Shown here one piece after another: positions 54,457 through 64,000 of a stretch of 64,000 nucleotides of DNA. The DNA lies in assembly GCA_963971285.1 (NCBI GenBank), contig OZ020256.1, positions 8,496,541 through 8,560,540 on the forward strand, given 5' to 3'. This DNA comes from Astropecten irregularis. Its lineage: Eukaryota; Echinodermata; Asteroidea; Paxillosida; Astropectinidae. Position 1 is the first letter of the stretch. Each line of letters begins with the position of its first letter. The notes beneath the pieces were generated by a model. That model worked only from the letters and a program-made list of their open reading frames with translations, searched no databases and was not told where the DNA came from. The position numbers and the translations under genes were made by a program.

Positions 54457-55154
54457 GGATGTCGGTCACTTCGCCCACTTTCCACTTCGCCCACGCGTCA
54501 CTTCGCCCACGCGTCACTTCGCCCACGCGTCACTTCGCCCACGCGTCACTTCGCCCACGCGTCACTTCGCCCACGCGTCACTTCGCCCACGCGTCACTTC
54601 GCCCACGCGTCACTTCGCCCACTTTAATACCAACACAATTTTAAATAAATGTACAGGGTTTAAACAAAATTTAACAAAGAATAAGCACATTATCACAAAC
54701 CCCGACCACGAAGGAATTCCCACCTTCAATGACCTTGTTAATTCCACTTAAATCTCAGGTATATAATGCTTAGATAAATTGCTGTTATACGAAAGCGAAT
54801 TGCACAATGCAATTCGTACGCCAATAACATAATAATAATAATATTATACCCAATAAAAAGCACTCCCCAAATGAATATATTTACTTATTTACCTAATACT
54901 CGTATAATAATAACATTATAATTTATAATGACTCCTTCCCAGCCCTCCGGCATGATAAAACATACACAATTATCACACAATAATTATGTTCAGCTTGTTG
55001 TGTATTATGGGCGAAGTGACCTGTGGGCGAAGTGGCCAGTGGGCGAAGTGGTGAATGGGCGAAGTGACGCGAGGGCGAAGTGACGCGTGGGCGAAGTGGT
55101 TGTGGGCGAAGTGGTTGTGGGCGAAGTGGAAAGTGGGCGAAGTGACTGTAAAAC
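54457..55154. mobile_element. Foldback element with 16-bp tandem repeats in both arms and 8-bp duplication
   Basis: Flanked by exact TGCCAGGG (54449-54456, 55155-55162). The left arm is about ten 16-bp units CACTTCGCCCACGCGT (54465-54620). The right arm is nine 15-16-bp units of the inverse, GGGCGAAGTGACGCGT and variants (55010-55145). The outermost units, GTCACTTCGCCCACTTTCC, are exact inverted partners. Left units are homogeneous and right units diverged. The centre (54625-55000) is AT-rich and has no transposase. The 8-bp duplication suggests a hAT- or P-like mechanism; the family is not recognised. Confidence 0.8.
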
Positions 55155-55985
55155 TGCCAGGGCACAGACGTTATATATGCTGAACAACTGAAATAGTCCA
55201 CATCTACACAGCTACTCCAATACATAGTGCTCATGTTAGGTGTGATATGGACATGCCTGAAGTTCCCAAGTGCGTGGCTGATCTCAGCAATAACTTGCCT
55301 CCACAAGAAGGGGTATAAACACCTGGCCGAAAACTACCGTGGCTTATCAATAATTGCAACGATGTCCAAGATCGTGTCAACTATTGTTGTGGAAAGGATA
55401 AGGACGGTGTATGAGACCATTCTGCTGGATACACAATTCGGGTTCAGAAAAAATAGATCAACCTGTGATGCCATCTACATCACCAGACATATTCTCGAGA
55501 ACGAAACGCAACCAATATTCCTCTACTTTACAGCTTATGACTGGTCTGTGTGCTAGAAATTTGACTCGCCTGTCCCAAGTTGGTGTCTATTGTAAGGGCC
55601 CTCTACACTGGTACAAAGGCTTGCATAAATGGAACCGTGGAATATTTTGAAAAGTCTGTTGGCTGCCGTCAATGCGCTCTCGAAAGCCCTCCAGTTTTTA
55701 ATATATACATAGACTTTTTCTTGAGGTGCGCAAAATACAAAATCATGAGGCAGTTTCCGGTATACCAAATGAAGTCTCACCACGGGACTATCGGAAGAGA
55801 GCAGCAGCGACAGGGAAAATAAGAGCGCAGAACTGTTATATGCACATGATGTGGTGATTTTCTCCAATAGTATCGATGAGCTTAGCCAAATCCTCGCTAT
55901 ATATGACAGTACCTTTTCCAGATTCAAGTTGTAGATGTCATATACTAAGCTGAGACCATGGCTTTAGATGTCGACGAGTCAATCA
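55155..55985 (+). pseudogene. LINE reverse transcriptase remainder, catalytic box mutated
   Basis: Resumes at CQGTDVIYAEQLK. Then SAWLISAITCLHKKGYKHLA, ENYRGLSIIATMSKIVSTIV and DTQFGFRKNRSTCDAIYITR are in one frame. VGCRQCALESPPVFNIYIDF is in another, and LLYAHDVVIFSNSIDELSQI in a third. The catalytic YADD is changed to YAHD. Together with several stops this shows an inactive copy. It ends at a G/C hairpin at 55997. Confidence 0.75.
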
Positions 55986-55996
55986 CAGTGGAGGTT

Positions 55997-56036
55997 CTAT
56001 GGGGGGGGGGGGGGGGCTTGAGCCCCCCCCCCATAG
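55997..56036. repeat. G-run/C-run hairpin
   Basis: CTATG followed by a 16-base G run, CTTGAG, a 10-base C run and CATAG. The arms are complementary and the G run alone is quadruplex-prone. It marks the junction between the LINE and the following HINE-B element. Confidence 0.8.
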
Positions 56037-56607
56037 TTGCGGAAAAGCTTTACTGTTTGTTAAGATTTTTTTTTTTCTTCTTCTTCTTCTTCTTCCTTTT
56101 TTTCACACGGCCCATAGACTTTGTACACGTTTTATTCTACGGGACTTTTTTGTCATTTAACTTTTATACACATAGTTCAAAGTTTGTATATGCATATTAC
56201 ATACAGCATAGATGTGAATGTTAGGCAAGGTCTTTCTTTGTGACACATTGCTTGACCTGTGTGACCTCTACTACCGGTCAAACAGGAAGTAGCTCCTCAT
56301 TTAAAAGTGGTAAGAGCTAGGATCATGATTCTTTCACCAAATATCAATGCTAGGCAAAGTCTTTCTTTGTGACACATTGTTTGACCTCTGTGACCTCTAC
56401 TTCCGGTCAAACGGGAAGTAGCTCCTCATTTAAAAGTGGCAAGAGCTAGGATCATGATTCTTTCACCAAATATCAATGTTAGGCAAGGGTTTTTCTTTGT
56501 GACACATACATACGTAGATGTAATGTTGCATGGATTCATAAATTAATTTTAAAAGCATGGAGCGGAAAAGCTCTATGCTCTGTTGCAGACAGACATAGAA
56601 TCTCTAG
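56037..56607 (+). mobile_element. Helentron-like HINE-B copy 7
   Basis: 5' part GTTGCGGAAAAGC with TTC repeats at 56075-56095 and the CCCATAGACTTTG block, then two core units on the inverse strand (TGACCTGTGTGACCT near 56254, TGACCTCTGTGACCT near 56385). The 3' end is GCGGAAAAGC, a CTCTGTTGCAGACAGA hairpin and CTAG at 56604-56607. Confidence 0.6.
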
Positions 56608-57360
56608 TTATTATTATTTTTTTCACTTTTTGTCCCATAGACATAACACAGGGTTTTTCTACAAGTCACTTCTACCCTTATGCCAATTCCAATCAACTTC
56701 ATACTTGGCACATAGTTAGACCACCATCCCGAATAGTGTGCCGCATATGTACGTTATCGTGACGTCATCACGTGCACCATGACATCATCATAAATGTCAA
56801 ACTTTCAGGGCTCGTTAATCTCCCTAACTGCAGGTCCGATGCAACTCAAACTTGGTATGCAAGTATATGGGGACATGTTATATACAAAAATTGCAGTCAC
56901 ATGTTGATGATGTCATCGCGTGATTTTATACGAATTATTCAATTTTTGGACCTTTTCTTTATATCTCATGAACGACAAATAGTATTTTCGAAATTCTTTC
57001 GGTCAAATGTTCGTTAGGTTATAGGCATATGCCACAATTTACCAAAAAGGTGTGACGTCATGAAGACGTCATCAAAATGTCGATTTTCAGATTCATATAT
57101 AAGGGAATATCCGATGGTGATGAAACTTGGTGGGTAGGTAGGGAATGGTACCAGTATCCTAAATGTGAAGTGATGTCACGATCGATTGATGTTTTATTGA
57201 TTTTTTGGAATAATTAATTCATAACACAAAACACGGGCTTTGGAACTTTTTGGACCGCTGATATGGCTATCCATAGTAATGGGCCAATTGTGTACACGTA
57301 AACGTAGCATGGCAAGCTAGAAAATCAATCATTTTGCTGTTTCCGCTGCCCATATATATG
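56608..57360 (+). mobile_element. Helentron-like HINE-A copy 5, 3' truncated
   Basis: Directly follows the CTAG of HINE-B copy 7. The body carries CTTCATACTTGGCACATAG, GTGACGTCATCACGTG, AACGACAAATAGTATTTTCG and GGGTAGGTAGGGAATGG. Breaks off at 57360 before the 3' hairpin. Confidence 0.6.
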
Positions 57361-57364
57361 GGCC

Positions 57365-57580
57365 ATGTATATGGCAAATGATGCCCTACAAAAGCAGTTG
57401 CTTTTCGATAAACGTACACCAGACAAGACCTGGTTAAATGTTGAAAAGCAAATGGGTTTGGATCGAGCGCAAGCGAGGAGAACAATGATGGATGGAACGA
57501 AGCTGAAACATCTTCTAGATATTCGATTCTGTCAAGAGTCACACCCAAAGGCAGAGCACAGGCCAAAAGGGAAAACATGA
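57365..57580 (+). pseudogene. Unrecognised 71-codon frame, possibly a LINE C-terminus
   Basis: Reads TPDKTWLNVEKQMGLDRAQA and ARRTMMDGTKLKHLLDIRF in a lysine- and arginine-rich context. The 'KTW..NVEKQ' spacing resembles the basic C-terminal tails of APE-type LINEs such as the one ending near 51090, but the match is weak. It lies between a truncated HINE-A and a fragment of the tRNA-like retroposon body (57601-57650). Confidence 0.3.
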
Positions 57581-57673
57581 TGACAATGATGAATGATTAA
57601 ATTCAGTCAGTTTCCCTTGTGGTTATTTGATGATTATTAATAATTTTGTATTTGTTGTTCTTTTTCTTTTTAG

Positions 57674-57770
57674 TTAAACCTTTTAATGTCAAAACAGTGG
57701 TGCTTATGTGAAATGGCAAAAAGATTTCTTTTATTAAAGTCATGTCATTTAGGCCTCAAACCCTCAAAAG
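57674..57770 (+). CDS. Doubtful host exon
   Basis: TTTTTCTTTTTAG precedes it and AAAAG|GTAAGG follows. One phase is open and gives 32 codons (LNLLMSKQWCLCEMAKRFLL and on). Its end phase does not join in frame to the exon at 57989, so either it is not an exon or another exon lies between. Confidence 0.2.
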
Positions 57771-57988
57771 GTAAGGGAAAACAACTGTTTCACGTCACGC
57801 TTCCATTGTCACCATATTTATGGATACAAACATGCATGTCGATGTTGAAAACAGTAGAAGGGTTTCTAAATCAGAGCAAATTTTTCAGTTTGATTAAACT
57901 TTTTATTTCTTTCAAGCTTTATAAGTCGGCATAGCTTCTCTATAAGCACATAGATGTATAGTTTCATTATTTTTTCTCCTGTATCCAG

Positions 57989-58021
57989 GCCATTGTGCAC
58001 ATTCTTGCATCTGACTCCATG
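57989..58021 (+). CDS. Putative short host exon (33 bp)
   Basis: Acceptor TTCTCCTGTATCCAG, donor ATG|GTACGT. Phase 0-0, eleven codons (AIVHILASDSM). It joins in frame to the next exon at 58136. Very short exons are easily mimicked by chance. Confidence 0.35.
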
Positions 58022-58135
58022 GTACGTTTTAGAGATTTCAAGGAATTATATAACTGCCGATTGATGTCTTCGTGAAAAATACCGCCACCAATGATTATTG
58101 GAAGAGCTTAATTAATGTAATTTATTTTTCAACAG

Positions 58136-58337
58136 CCATGCATCCTGCTTTCCACTACCTATCGCCGCCTAGGAGAGGAGCTGTATAGGCCCACATTGCC
58201 GAGATTTGCTGGCATAGTTGATGAAATCCAAATTCAAGACGTACAGGAGAAACCCAAACCTTTTATGTTCTTCAGGAGCCCTAATCTTCGCATAAGGTTC
58301 CTGTCCAGTCTTATAATCTTAAAGACTCTATCACAAG
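58136..58337 (+). CDS. Putative host exon (202 bp, phase 0-1)
   Basis: Acceptor TTTATTTTTCAACAG and a strong donor CAAG|GTAAGT bound 67 open codons: ILLSTTYRRLGEELYRPTLP, then RFAGIVDEIQIQDVQEKPKP, then FMFFRSPNLRIRFLSSLIIL. The composition is that of a normal cellular protein, with no transposon signature. Product not recognised. This is the best candidate for real host coding sequence in the window. Confidence 0.5.
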
Positions 58338-59837
58338 GTAAGTTAAACTATGATGTCTATTGCATTCAACCTGCCCCAGACGGTAACTACGTTATGGAAA
58401 TTCCCCTGCGCCTATTTGCTACTTCACTGAAAAGACTGTGGTGCACCCTGACCTCCCACAACATGTACCGCCATAGCCGCCATGAACGTCCTTTTCTCAG
58501 CACTGCTACGAAACGGACGTGTCCCTTGGGGACTCTTTAGATTTTCGAGTTCCGTTTCTCTGCTACATCTTAAAGGTGTTTGATCACTTCTTCGTAGATA
58601 TAACCTTTATCTTGATGAGGGGAGACATAAAAAAAAATTTTACTCGGCCCGCTGTGGCGCTCCACAGCTATTTGCGGCGTAAATTTCAAAGCTGCAATTT
58701 TCCCCTCAACCGCAGCGCAGTGCGGCGCCCAGACAAGACTCCAGCTCATTAACTTTGCCTATTGTGCCACTTCCGTTGTTATGTTAATGCGCACGAAGAA
58801 TGCCCCACTTCGCCTCTCACACACGGGGCGGGACGCGGCGCGCCGCATGTGTGTGTGAACTGAGGCGAGACCATGCCTTGGGATTCATGCCATTGTACAC
58901 ACGAAATGCATGAGACGCCTTCTGAAGATCTGACAAAGAAATAAATATTTGATAAATATCATTTCTGTTTTGTTGTTTTGGCAGTAATTCCTTTTTGTAA
59001 AGATACGCGGGATGCTAGAAAAATTTGAGGGAAACACAAATAGCCCATTTAATTGTATCGTCCGATGGACGCTGGAAATGCCCAATAACCGGACACGCTG
59101 CGATCACAGCTAGCTAGACAGGAAGTGTTATGTAGGCCACATAGATTCATATAACGGTCACGCTGATTGGACAAATTGTCGTAAGTTGGCTGCCAACATA
59201 GCGCGTAGGAAATTTTCTGATTGGCTGAGAGATAACCACACCATGGAGGTAGGACCACACCAAGCAATCCCATAATAATACGTTTGCTTGGCCGTTCGTA
59301 GCGTATCCATAGTCCTCAGAGATTGAGTGAATACTTTATGAGTGGGAGGTATCTGTACCGTACAAATAACATCCAAAGGGGAATTTTCTGTACGTGGAAA
59401 TTTAGCATCCACCGTGATTATTGAAAAGAGAATCCATGCGTGAATTAAGACTCAAACAAGTTTCCTAAACATCTGTGGGTTTTTTTTTTTGGTACTTTTG
59501 GAAGATCGTCGCTCACTATTAGTTATTATTGAAGTAGCCTACATTTCTTTTCCAAAGAATGTTTCTAAAAGATTCTTGTCCTTGGTTATACTTTATAGTT
59601 TTTATCAGCTTTTTAAGTGTTTCGGCACGCCGCGGCTGGCTGGAGTACTTGCCTATGCAATGAATCGTGAAGAAATTAATGCAAATTTCACCTTTTGTTA
59701 TGCAGGAATCTAATCCGCGCGGTGCACTGCGGGATCGGCGTACCGCGGCCCGCCGACCCACGGTGCAGTGCGGTAGGCCGCGGCGCGCCAAGCAAAAATT
59801 TGTTCATGTCTACCCTTATCCGTTAGCAATAAAATTT
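58338..59837. other. No recognised gene; GC-rich palindromic patches
   Basis: 58640-58870 and 59715-59790 are GC-rich with inverted motifs (for example CGCCTCTCACACAC facing GTGTGTGTGAACTGAGGCG at 58816-58867, and GCGGTGCACTGCGG facing CGGTGCAGTGCGG at 59719-59773). They may be small palindromic elements, but ends and duplications are unclear. Confidence 0.4.
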
Positions 59838-60053
59838 GGTAACAGAGTCTTTCTGTGCATTTCTTTGGTATTTCTTGGTATTTCTTCAGGGTAGCGCCGG
59901 GGTAGCGCCGTGACTATTGTGTGGCTCCACCCCAGCCCATCCCAGCCAACGGAACATGATCGCGGACGTCAGAGGGACGCCCTTCCGCGTCTGCTTGGCC
60001 AGCCGAATGCCAGCAGAGAGCAGAATGTTGTGGGTGTTCATACACAGCAAGAC
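59838..60053 (+). repeat. Repeat shared with 62909-62945 and 63886-64000
   Basis: TTTCTGTGCATTTCTTTGGTA at 59854 recurs at 62920. GGACGTCAGAGGGACGC at 59964, the TCTGCTTGGCC block and GTTCATACACAGC recur in the same order at 63912-63994. The family is not recognised, and the second copy runs off the window. Confidence 0.55.
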
Positions 60054-60721
60054 CGCTCAACAGCCCATTCATCACTGAACAATGCTTGGCAGTGTGGCTA
60101 GAGTGAAAACAAGCACGTCTAGCACAATGCGCTGCAGAGTGTACATGTACTCACATTGTGCTTACACAATAAGTGACATATTGCTGACCAACAGAATATG
60201 GGGATTGTGTCCCATCCCTCGCTATTGTCGTCAGCAGGCGGGTCACCCCCCCCCCCCCCCCCCCCCCCCTTGACACCAGCACTGCCCTGCCAAGGATTGG
60301 CTACACACGCACACCCCTTGCTATTCTGCGGCTTCATACCATCGGTATATACACTGGCGGCTAGTGCTCACCACCAAGACTAGTGTGCCCACTGGGGCCC
60401 GCTACCCCCCATGTGACAGGGTCTATACATGTACATGGTGTATAGCCCACCCACTAGCCCCAGCTAAATACTTCAGGGCCCAGTCCGTTGCCGTCCAAGC
60501 CAACTTGTCTCAAATCAAGCTGTGCCGCGGTCAACCTGCCCACTCCCACTGCACGTATTATGTTCGTTGTTTTGCGTGCAAGGATTGATTATTTCAATGT
60601 CAAAAGCAGATTTCTTGTGAGTGACAATGGTGGTTATCTCGTGTACAGGCTCTGCTGGGTACACCAACATGTTTTACCCGGGCGGCAGTCCCCTGTCCGG
60701 CATCCCTAGCCACAACCAGCC
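60054..60721. other. No recognised gene; poly-C at 60246-60269
   Basis: A run of 24 C residues (60246-60269) produces proline- or glycine-run frames on the two strands that are artefacts of the homopolymer. Nothing else is recognised. Confidence 0.6.
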
Positions 60722-61146
60722 GTGAACGCTGGCAGTTCCGTTGGCCGGGACCACAACCGGTCCACATTTGAGGCCAGTTTGGACATGGAAAAACAGAAGG
60801 GTGGCTTTGGCAAGGTGTCAGTAAAACTAACCTCCTCTGTCAGAGCCAAACCCAAAAGGGCCAAGGTTATATCCGCCAAGGTAAACGCGGCTCGGCAGCG
60901 TGCCCTACACCCTCTGCACCTTCGGACCCAAGGCAGTCTCAACCAATTGACCGCAGAGGCTCCGTGGACAAGGTGCTTCCCGGCACAGTGGCGAATGCCA
61001 GACACATTACAGTTCCCACCCAAGGAGGAGCCTTCCCAGTGGGACCACAAGTCATTTACATGCAGGATAGACAGGCCCAGTGATCGGTGACAAGATTCTG
61101 GCAATCCCGCTGGACCAGGTGCGTCAAGTGAATTTTTCTGGACCAT
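60722..61146 (+). other. Unrecognised open region
   Basis: A 122-codon plus-strand frame contains a basic segment (RAKPKRAKVISAKVNAARQR) and is overlapped by a 146-codon minus-strand frame. A frameshift would extend the plus-strand reading into a proline-rich part. It could be a Gag-like piece of the DIRS-type element suspected at 62200, but no motif proves it. Confidence 0.25.
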
Positions 61147-62199
61147 GTCAGAATGGCATGCAATTTCCCGGGTCTACTTCACTCATCTTACCTGTAGAGC
61201 CAATACTTATGCATATTTCCCTAGACCGTCAGGTATTCACTCTAAGAATTGATACAACAGCGCCCCCTATTGACCTACCCACAGTGCCCCGCTCCATGTA
61301 TGCCACGTAAGCGTCCTCTTTTCTCTTAGCATCAGGGCGGGTAGAACGTGTTTACGTTCCATCCGTGATTTCATGCAAAAAGAGCTTTAAGGAATAAAGG
61401 TATTTTGTAAAAACGTTTGTAGAGTTTTAGTATTTCTTTTTATGTATTTTTGTATTGTTGTGGTGCATTACGAAGTGATCAGACAGAGCTGGTCTCACAA
61501 AAGCCACCTCAGCCGGTTCCCGTCCGCGGTCAGCCCAGACGGGACAAGGAAAGTACACGTAAGGGTGGCAGAGCAAGGTTCCCATAAAACCAGTGTAAGG
61601 GGGGTCGCCACCCAAGTTACTGGGCGCGACAGGATTCGGATTGGCTCTGTTTTGATTGAACGGACAGCGGTCCAGACCAGTGACATGAGGTGGACGAACG
61701 ATGTGTTTTTATTCCATAAACAACCACATCACAAGGAGAGAAAATAATAACAGAAAAAGTATATAATTGAGTACAGTGTTTCTAAAATATCGATTACAAT
61801 GTTTCTAAATTACTAATTATTACTAAATCATGCAGTTGAATGTGGTAGGCAGCAGCCTCAATCAAATCAAATTAAATAAACCCGACACAGCTCAAGTTGA
61901 TCCATGATAAAACCTACAGTTGCAGAAAACTGCCTGTCACGATGTGCCGCCAGAGGGTGCTATTTTCATGTATCAATAAACTCATGAATAGCCATGGACC
62001 TCATCGAAGATAGCCTGTTTTCCGCGCTGCGCGTGCGCGCGCAAAGGACAGTGGGTAACATTGGGTTTAAAAGTTTTACCACACTCATCGACACGCGTAT
62101 ATTCGTATAGCTGTCGGCTCGCAAAGTTTAAAGTTGTCTTTTTTCCTAGAAAAGCCTTGCTTTGAGTTGTTATACATAACGATGCTGCACAACGGTCCA
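61147..62199. other. No recognised gene
   Basis: A 101-codon frame at 61442-61747 has no domain. AT-rich at 61740-61880. Confidence 0.45.
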
Positions 62200-62560
62200 T
62201 GGAATGTTACTGTCGAGTCACTTGTTCCAGTGGTTTGCAGGGTTGGCCTGATCGTTTGGTGCTGGACCCAACCGCCCAAGGCTACACGTTCGAGTTTATG
62301 ACCACCCCCATTGAAAATGCTCGTTCGGCCCACACCAGTGCCGACCGATATAGCAGGGCCTCCCTCCTCTAGAAAGGGGCGATACGTATGTCATCCCCTA
62401 GATCGGGGTTCCTGTCAACCTCCTTCCCCACCCAGGATAGAGGTTGGGGCATGGCTCCCGATTCTAAACTGGAATCCCCAGCAGATTCATTCTGCCTTGT
62501 TGCTCTCATTTGGGTACATTGGAATTTACCCTCTAGCTTATCTGCTTTATCAGACCGGAT
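62200..62560 (+). pseudogene. Decayed DIRS-type reverse transcriptase fragment
   Basis: In one frame WPDRLVLDPTAQGYTFEF is followed, after one stop, by KGAIRMSSPRSGFLSTSF and a DRGWG turn. This order, a W...D.WVL...GY..EF motif, then KGAI, then GF.S..F, resembles the N-terminal reverse transcriptase region of DIRS-like tyrosine-recombinase retroelements as I know it. No recombinase, RNase H or split repeats are seen. Assignment is tentative. Confidence 0.4.
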
Positions 62561-62656
62561 CACTGGAGGTTTTCAACTGCTGTTTTCAACAGTTCACGAC
62601 ACTCCACCTCCAAATTGTAGGTGTATGGCCGTTTGGCCGAACTGCATTGGCAGGAC

Positions 62657-62895
62657 AAGATGTTGCAACCTGGGAACGCATTGTTGCGTGTATCATTGAA
62701 ACGATCCCTGGGGTGTGGCGGTGTGTGCGTGGTTTCCTGGCTTCTGACTGCCAAACGAACAAGGATAGTTGACTATTGGGGTCACCACCAACATAGGGCT
62801 GGATGGCTCAGTTGGTAGAGCGCCTGTACGGTATTCAGGAGGTCGCCGGTTCGAATCCCGCTCCAGTCAATTTTTCTTTGTTCACTTTTCAATGA
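62657..62895 (+). mobile_element. tRNA-like retroposon, 5'-truncated copy
   Basis: Starts in the body at TGTTGCAACCTGGGAACGC, includes GGGTGTGGCGGTGTGTGCG and GACTATTGGGGTCACCACC, then the tRNA-like segment and the TTTTTCTTTGTTCACTTTTC end. Nearly identical to the units at 34.5-35.5 kb, so probably recent. No clear duplication flanks it. Confidence 0.8.
62797..62869 (+). other. tRNA-like segment
   Basis: Identical by eye to the tRNA-like part at 34744-34816. Confidence 0.6.
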
Positions 62896-63176
62896 CCAAT
62901 ATATTTTGTAACAGAATCCCTTTCTGTGCATTTCTTTGGTATTTTTCTCTCTCTTTTTCTGTGCATCCTACAGGTACTTAATCTCCCAAGTAGATGCCGG
63001 GCGTACACAGCCGGCTCTGTGTACGTTACGATGAAAGGCCTAACGCAAGTTAGGGGGATGGATGAGTGTATGGGCGATGACCCCTCATTTCCCGCTTGCG
63101 GTACCGCAAAAACGAAATGGCTGAGTGGGTGTTGTCCCCTCATTCCGGGCTTGCTGGTACTACTACCAGCCCGAGG

Positions 63177-63360
63177 GAAGTTACCAGTCCGAGGGAAGTC
63201 CAGGCGGTTAGATACTAGGCATGCCTTGACGGCTATGTGTCTATCCGACCCGAAGAGGCCTACGGCCGGAAGTTACCAGTGCGAGGGAAGTCCGTGCGGT
63301 TAGATACTGGGCATGCCTTGACGGCTACGTGTCTATCCGACCCGAAGAGGCCTACGGCCG
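63177..63360 (+). repeat. 92-bp tandem duplication
   Basis: Two units of 92 bp (63177-63268, 63269-63360), each running GAAGTTACCAGT...GCGAGGGAAGTCC...ATGCCTTGACGGCTA...GAGGCCTACGGCCG, with about six differences. It lies in a GC-rich interval (63050-63600) without recognised gene. Confidence 0.85.
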
Positions 63361-64000
63361 GGGGTAGCTCGATACCACGGTCGCTACCAGAGCGTAGGGA
63401 GATCGCTCGCTACCAGAGGCGAAGAAGGATACCACCTGAACGGACTGATTGGCCCCGGCGTAACATGCTCCTTTCACAGGCTCCGTGTTATGTGCCGTTG
63501 ATCGGAGGCCCGAGCCGGCTGAGAATACCGGGCCTACCGTGCCGAGGAACAAGCCTCAGACGTCAGTGGGTAGGAGCAATGTTTAATGCAGGGGTGTGAT
63601 TTGACTGTTTTTCTGTGACAAAATTTCCCGTAATTTTATTGCTTTCAGTCCAATTTTGTGTGTGTTTAGCTCTATTTTACACTATTCTTTCATGTTAATC
63701 ACACCCCTGTTTATGGCGATCCATGTATATAAATGCTGTATTTACATCGCCATCACCCCCAGTGGCGCTCCGTTCCTACGAACTCCATTGCGGACGTCGG
63801 AGAGACGTGCTGAGGCTCAGGCATCCAATGAGCGCCGTTAATACCCGGCCCCGCCCATTGTCTGGCCCTACCCGGGCGGGAAACCATTCCAGCCCTACGG
63901 AACACGATTGCGGACGTCAGAGGGACGCGCGCCCTTTCACTTCTGCTTGGCCCTGGGCCATTGAGAGCGGTACGCTGCAGTTGTTCATACACAGCGAGAC
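63361..64000. other. GC-rich region, ends in a repeat shared with 59940-60053
   Basis: From 63886 the sequence matches 59940-60053 (ACGGAACA, GGACGTCAGAGGGACGC, TCTGCTTGGCC, GTTCATACACAGC). A weaker partial copy (TTGCGGACGTCGGAGAGACG) lies at 63789. No coding domain. Confidence 0.5.

Noticed and set aside
54374-54751. Repeat protein frame reading SLRPRVTSPTRHFA over and over
   Set aside because: The frame is produced by a 16-bp DNA tandem repeat forming one arm of a foldback element. 16 is not a multiple of three and several frames are open, so it is not evidence of a protein.
60119-60383. Proline-run and glycine-run open frames
   Set aside because: They arise from a 24-base C homopolymer and shift frame with any length error.

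Overview
This window looks like nuclear DNA of an invertebrate animal, probably marine. It is AT-rich and rich in introns and repeats, holds many retroelement families of metazoan type, and has no prokaryotic gene organisation. Species cannot be read from the sequence. A deuterostome such as a hemichordate, echinoderm or lancelet is my guess only. Almost everything recognisable is mobile DNA, much of it nested. The only candidate host coding sequence is a few short + strand exons with canonical splice sites (45716-45838, 57989-58021, 58136-58337) of a gene I do not recognise. The transposon-dense DNA between them may be its introns.

Layout. 1-4.7 kb: remnants of a Penelope-like element (GIY-YIG endonuclease) split by a 1.4-kb inverted-repeat element. 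8.7-19 kb: copies of a Helentron-like non-autonomous family (called HINE-A here), into which a TA-flanked foldback transposon, an 871-bp LTR-like unit, hAT-type MITEs with 8-bp duplications and several palindromic MITEs have inserted. A decayed Ty3/gypsy integrase lies at 12.2-13.0 kb. 19.6-25.3 kb: three non-LTR (LINE) remnants. 25.3-30.5 kb: a very young Ty3/gypsy (mag-like) element with 318-bp LTRs and a 5-bp duplication, sitting in an L2/CR1 fragment and missing protease plus the first part of reverse transcriptase.

31.3-37.4 kb and 39.6-45.6 kb: two trains of head-to-tail Helentron-like elements (HINE-B and HINE-A). Each ends in hairpin plus CTAG, and the next begins immediately after. 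Their cores are 129-130-bp tandem repeats carrying AGGTCA-CAG-AGGTCA. One train contains a 1.1-kb block of tRNA-like retroposon units bounded by a 14-bp duplication. The other contains a nearly complete L2/CR1 LINE. 46.0-51.8 kb: a minus-strand LINE interrupted by a plus-strand LINE with a 10-bp duplication. 52.3-57.4 kb: palindromic MITE, LINE fragments, tandem tRNA-like retroposons, a foldback element built of 16-bp repeats, and another HINE-B/HINE-A pair. 57.6-64 kb: putative exons, then GC-richer sequence with a DIRS-like remnant, another tRNA-like retroposon and local duplications.

The genes here do not form a pathway. The biology is the succession of insertions: L2 and LINE layers, Helentron-like elements inserting at each other's ends, and then LTR, tRNA-like and palindromic elements on top. 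Most element coding sequence is broken. The longest intact frames are the L2 reverse transcriptase (650 codons) and the gypsy pol remainder (757 codons).
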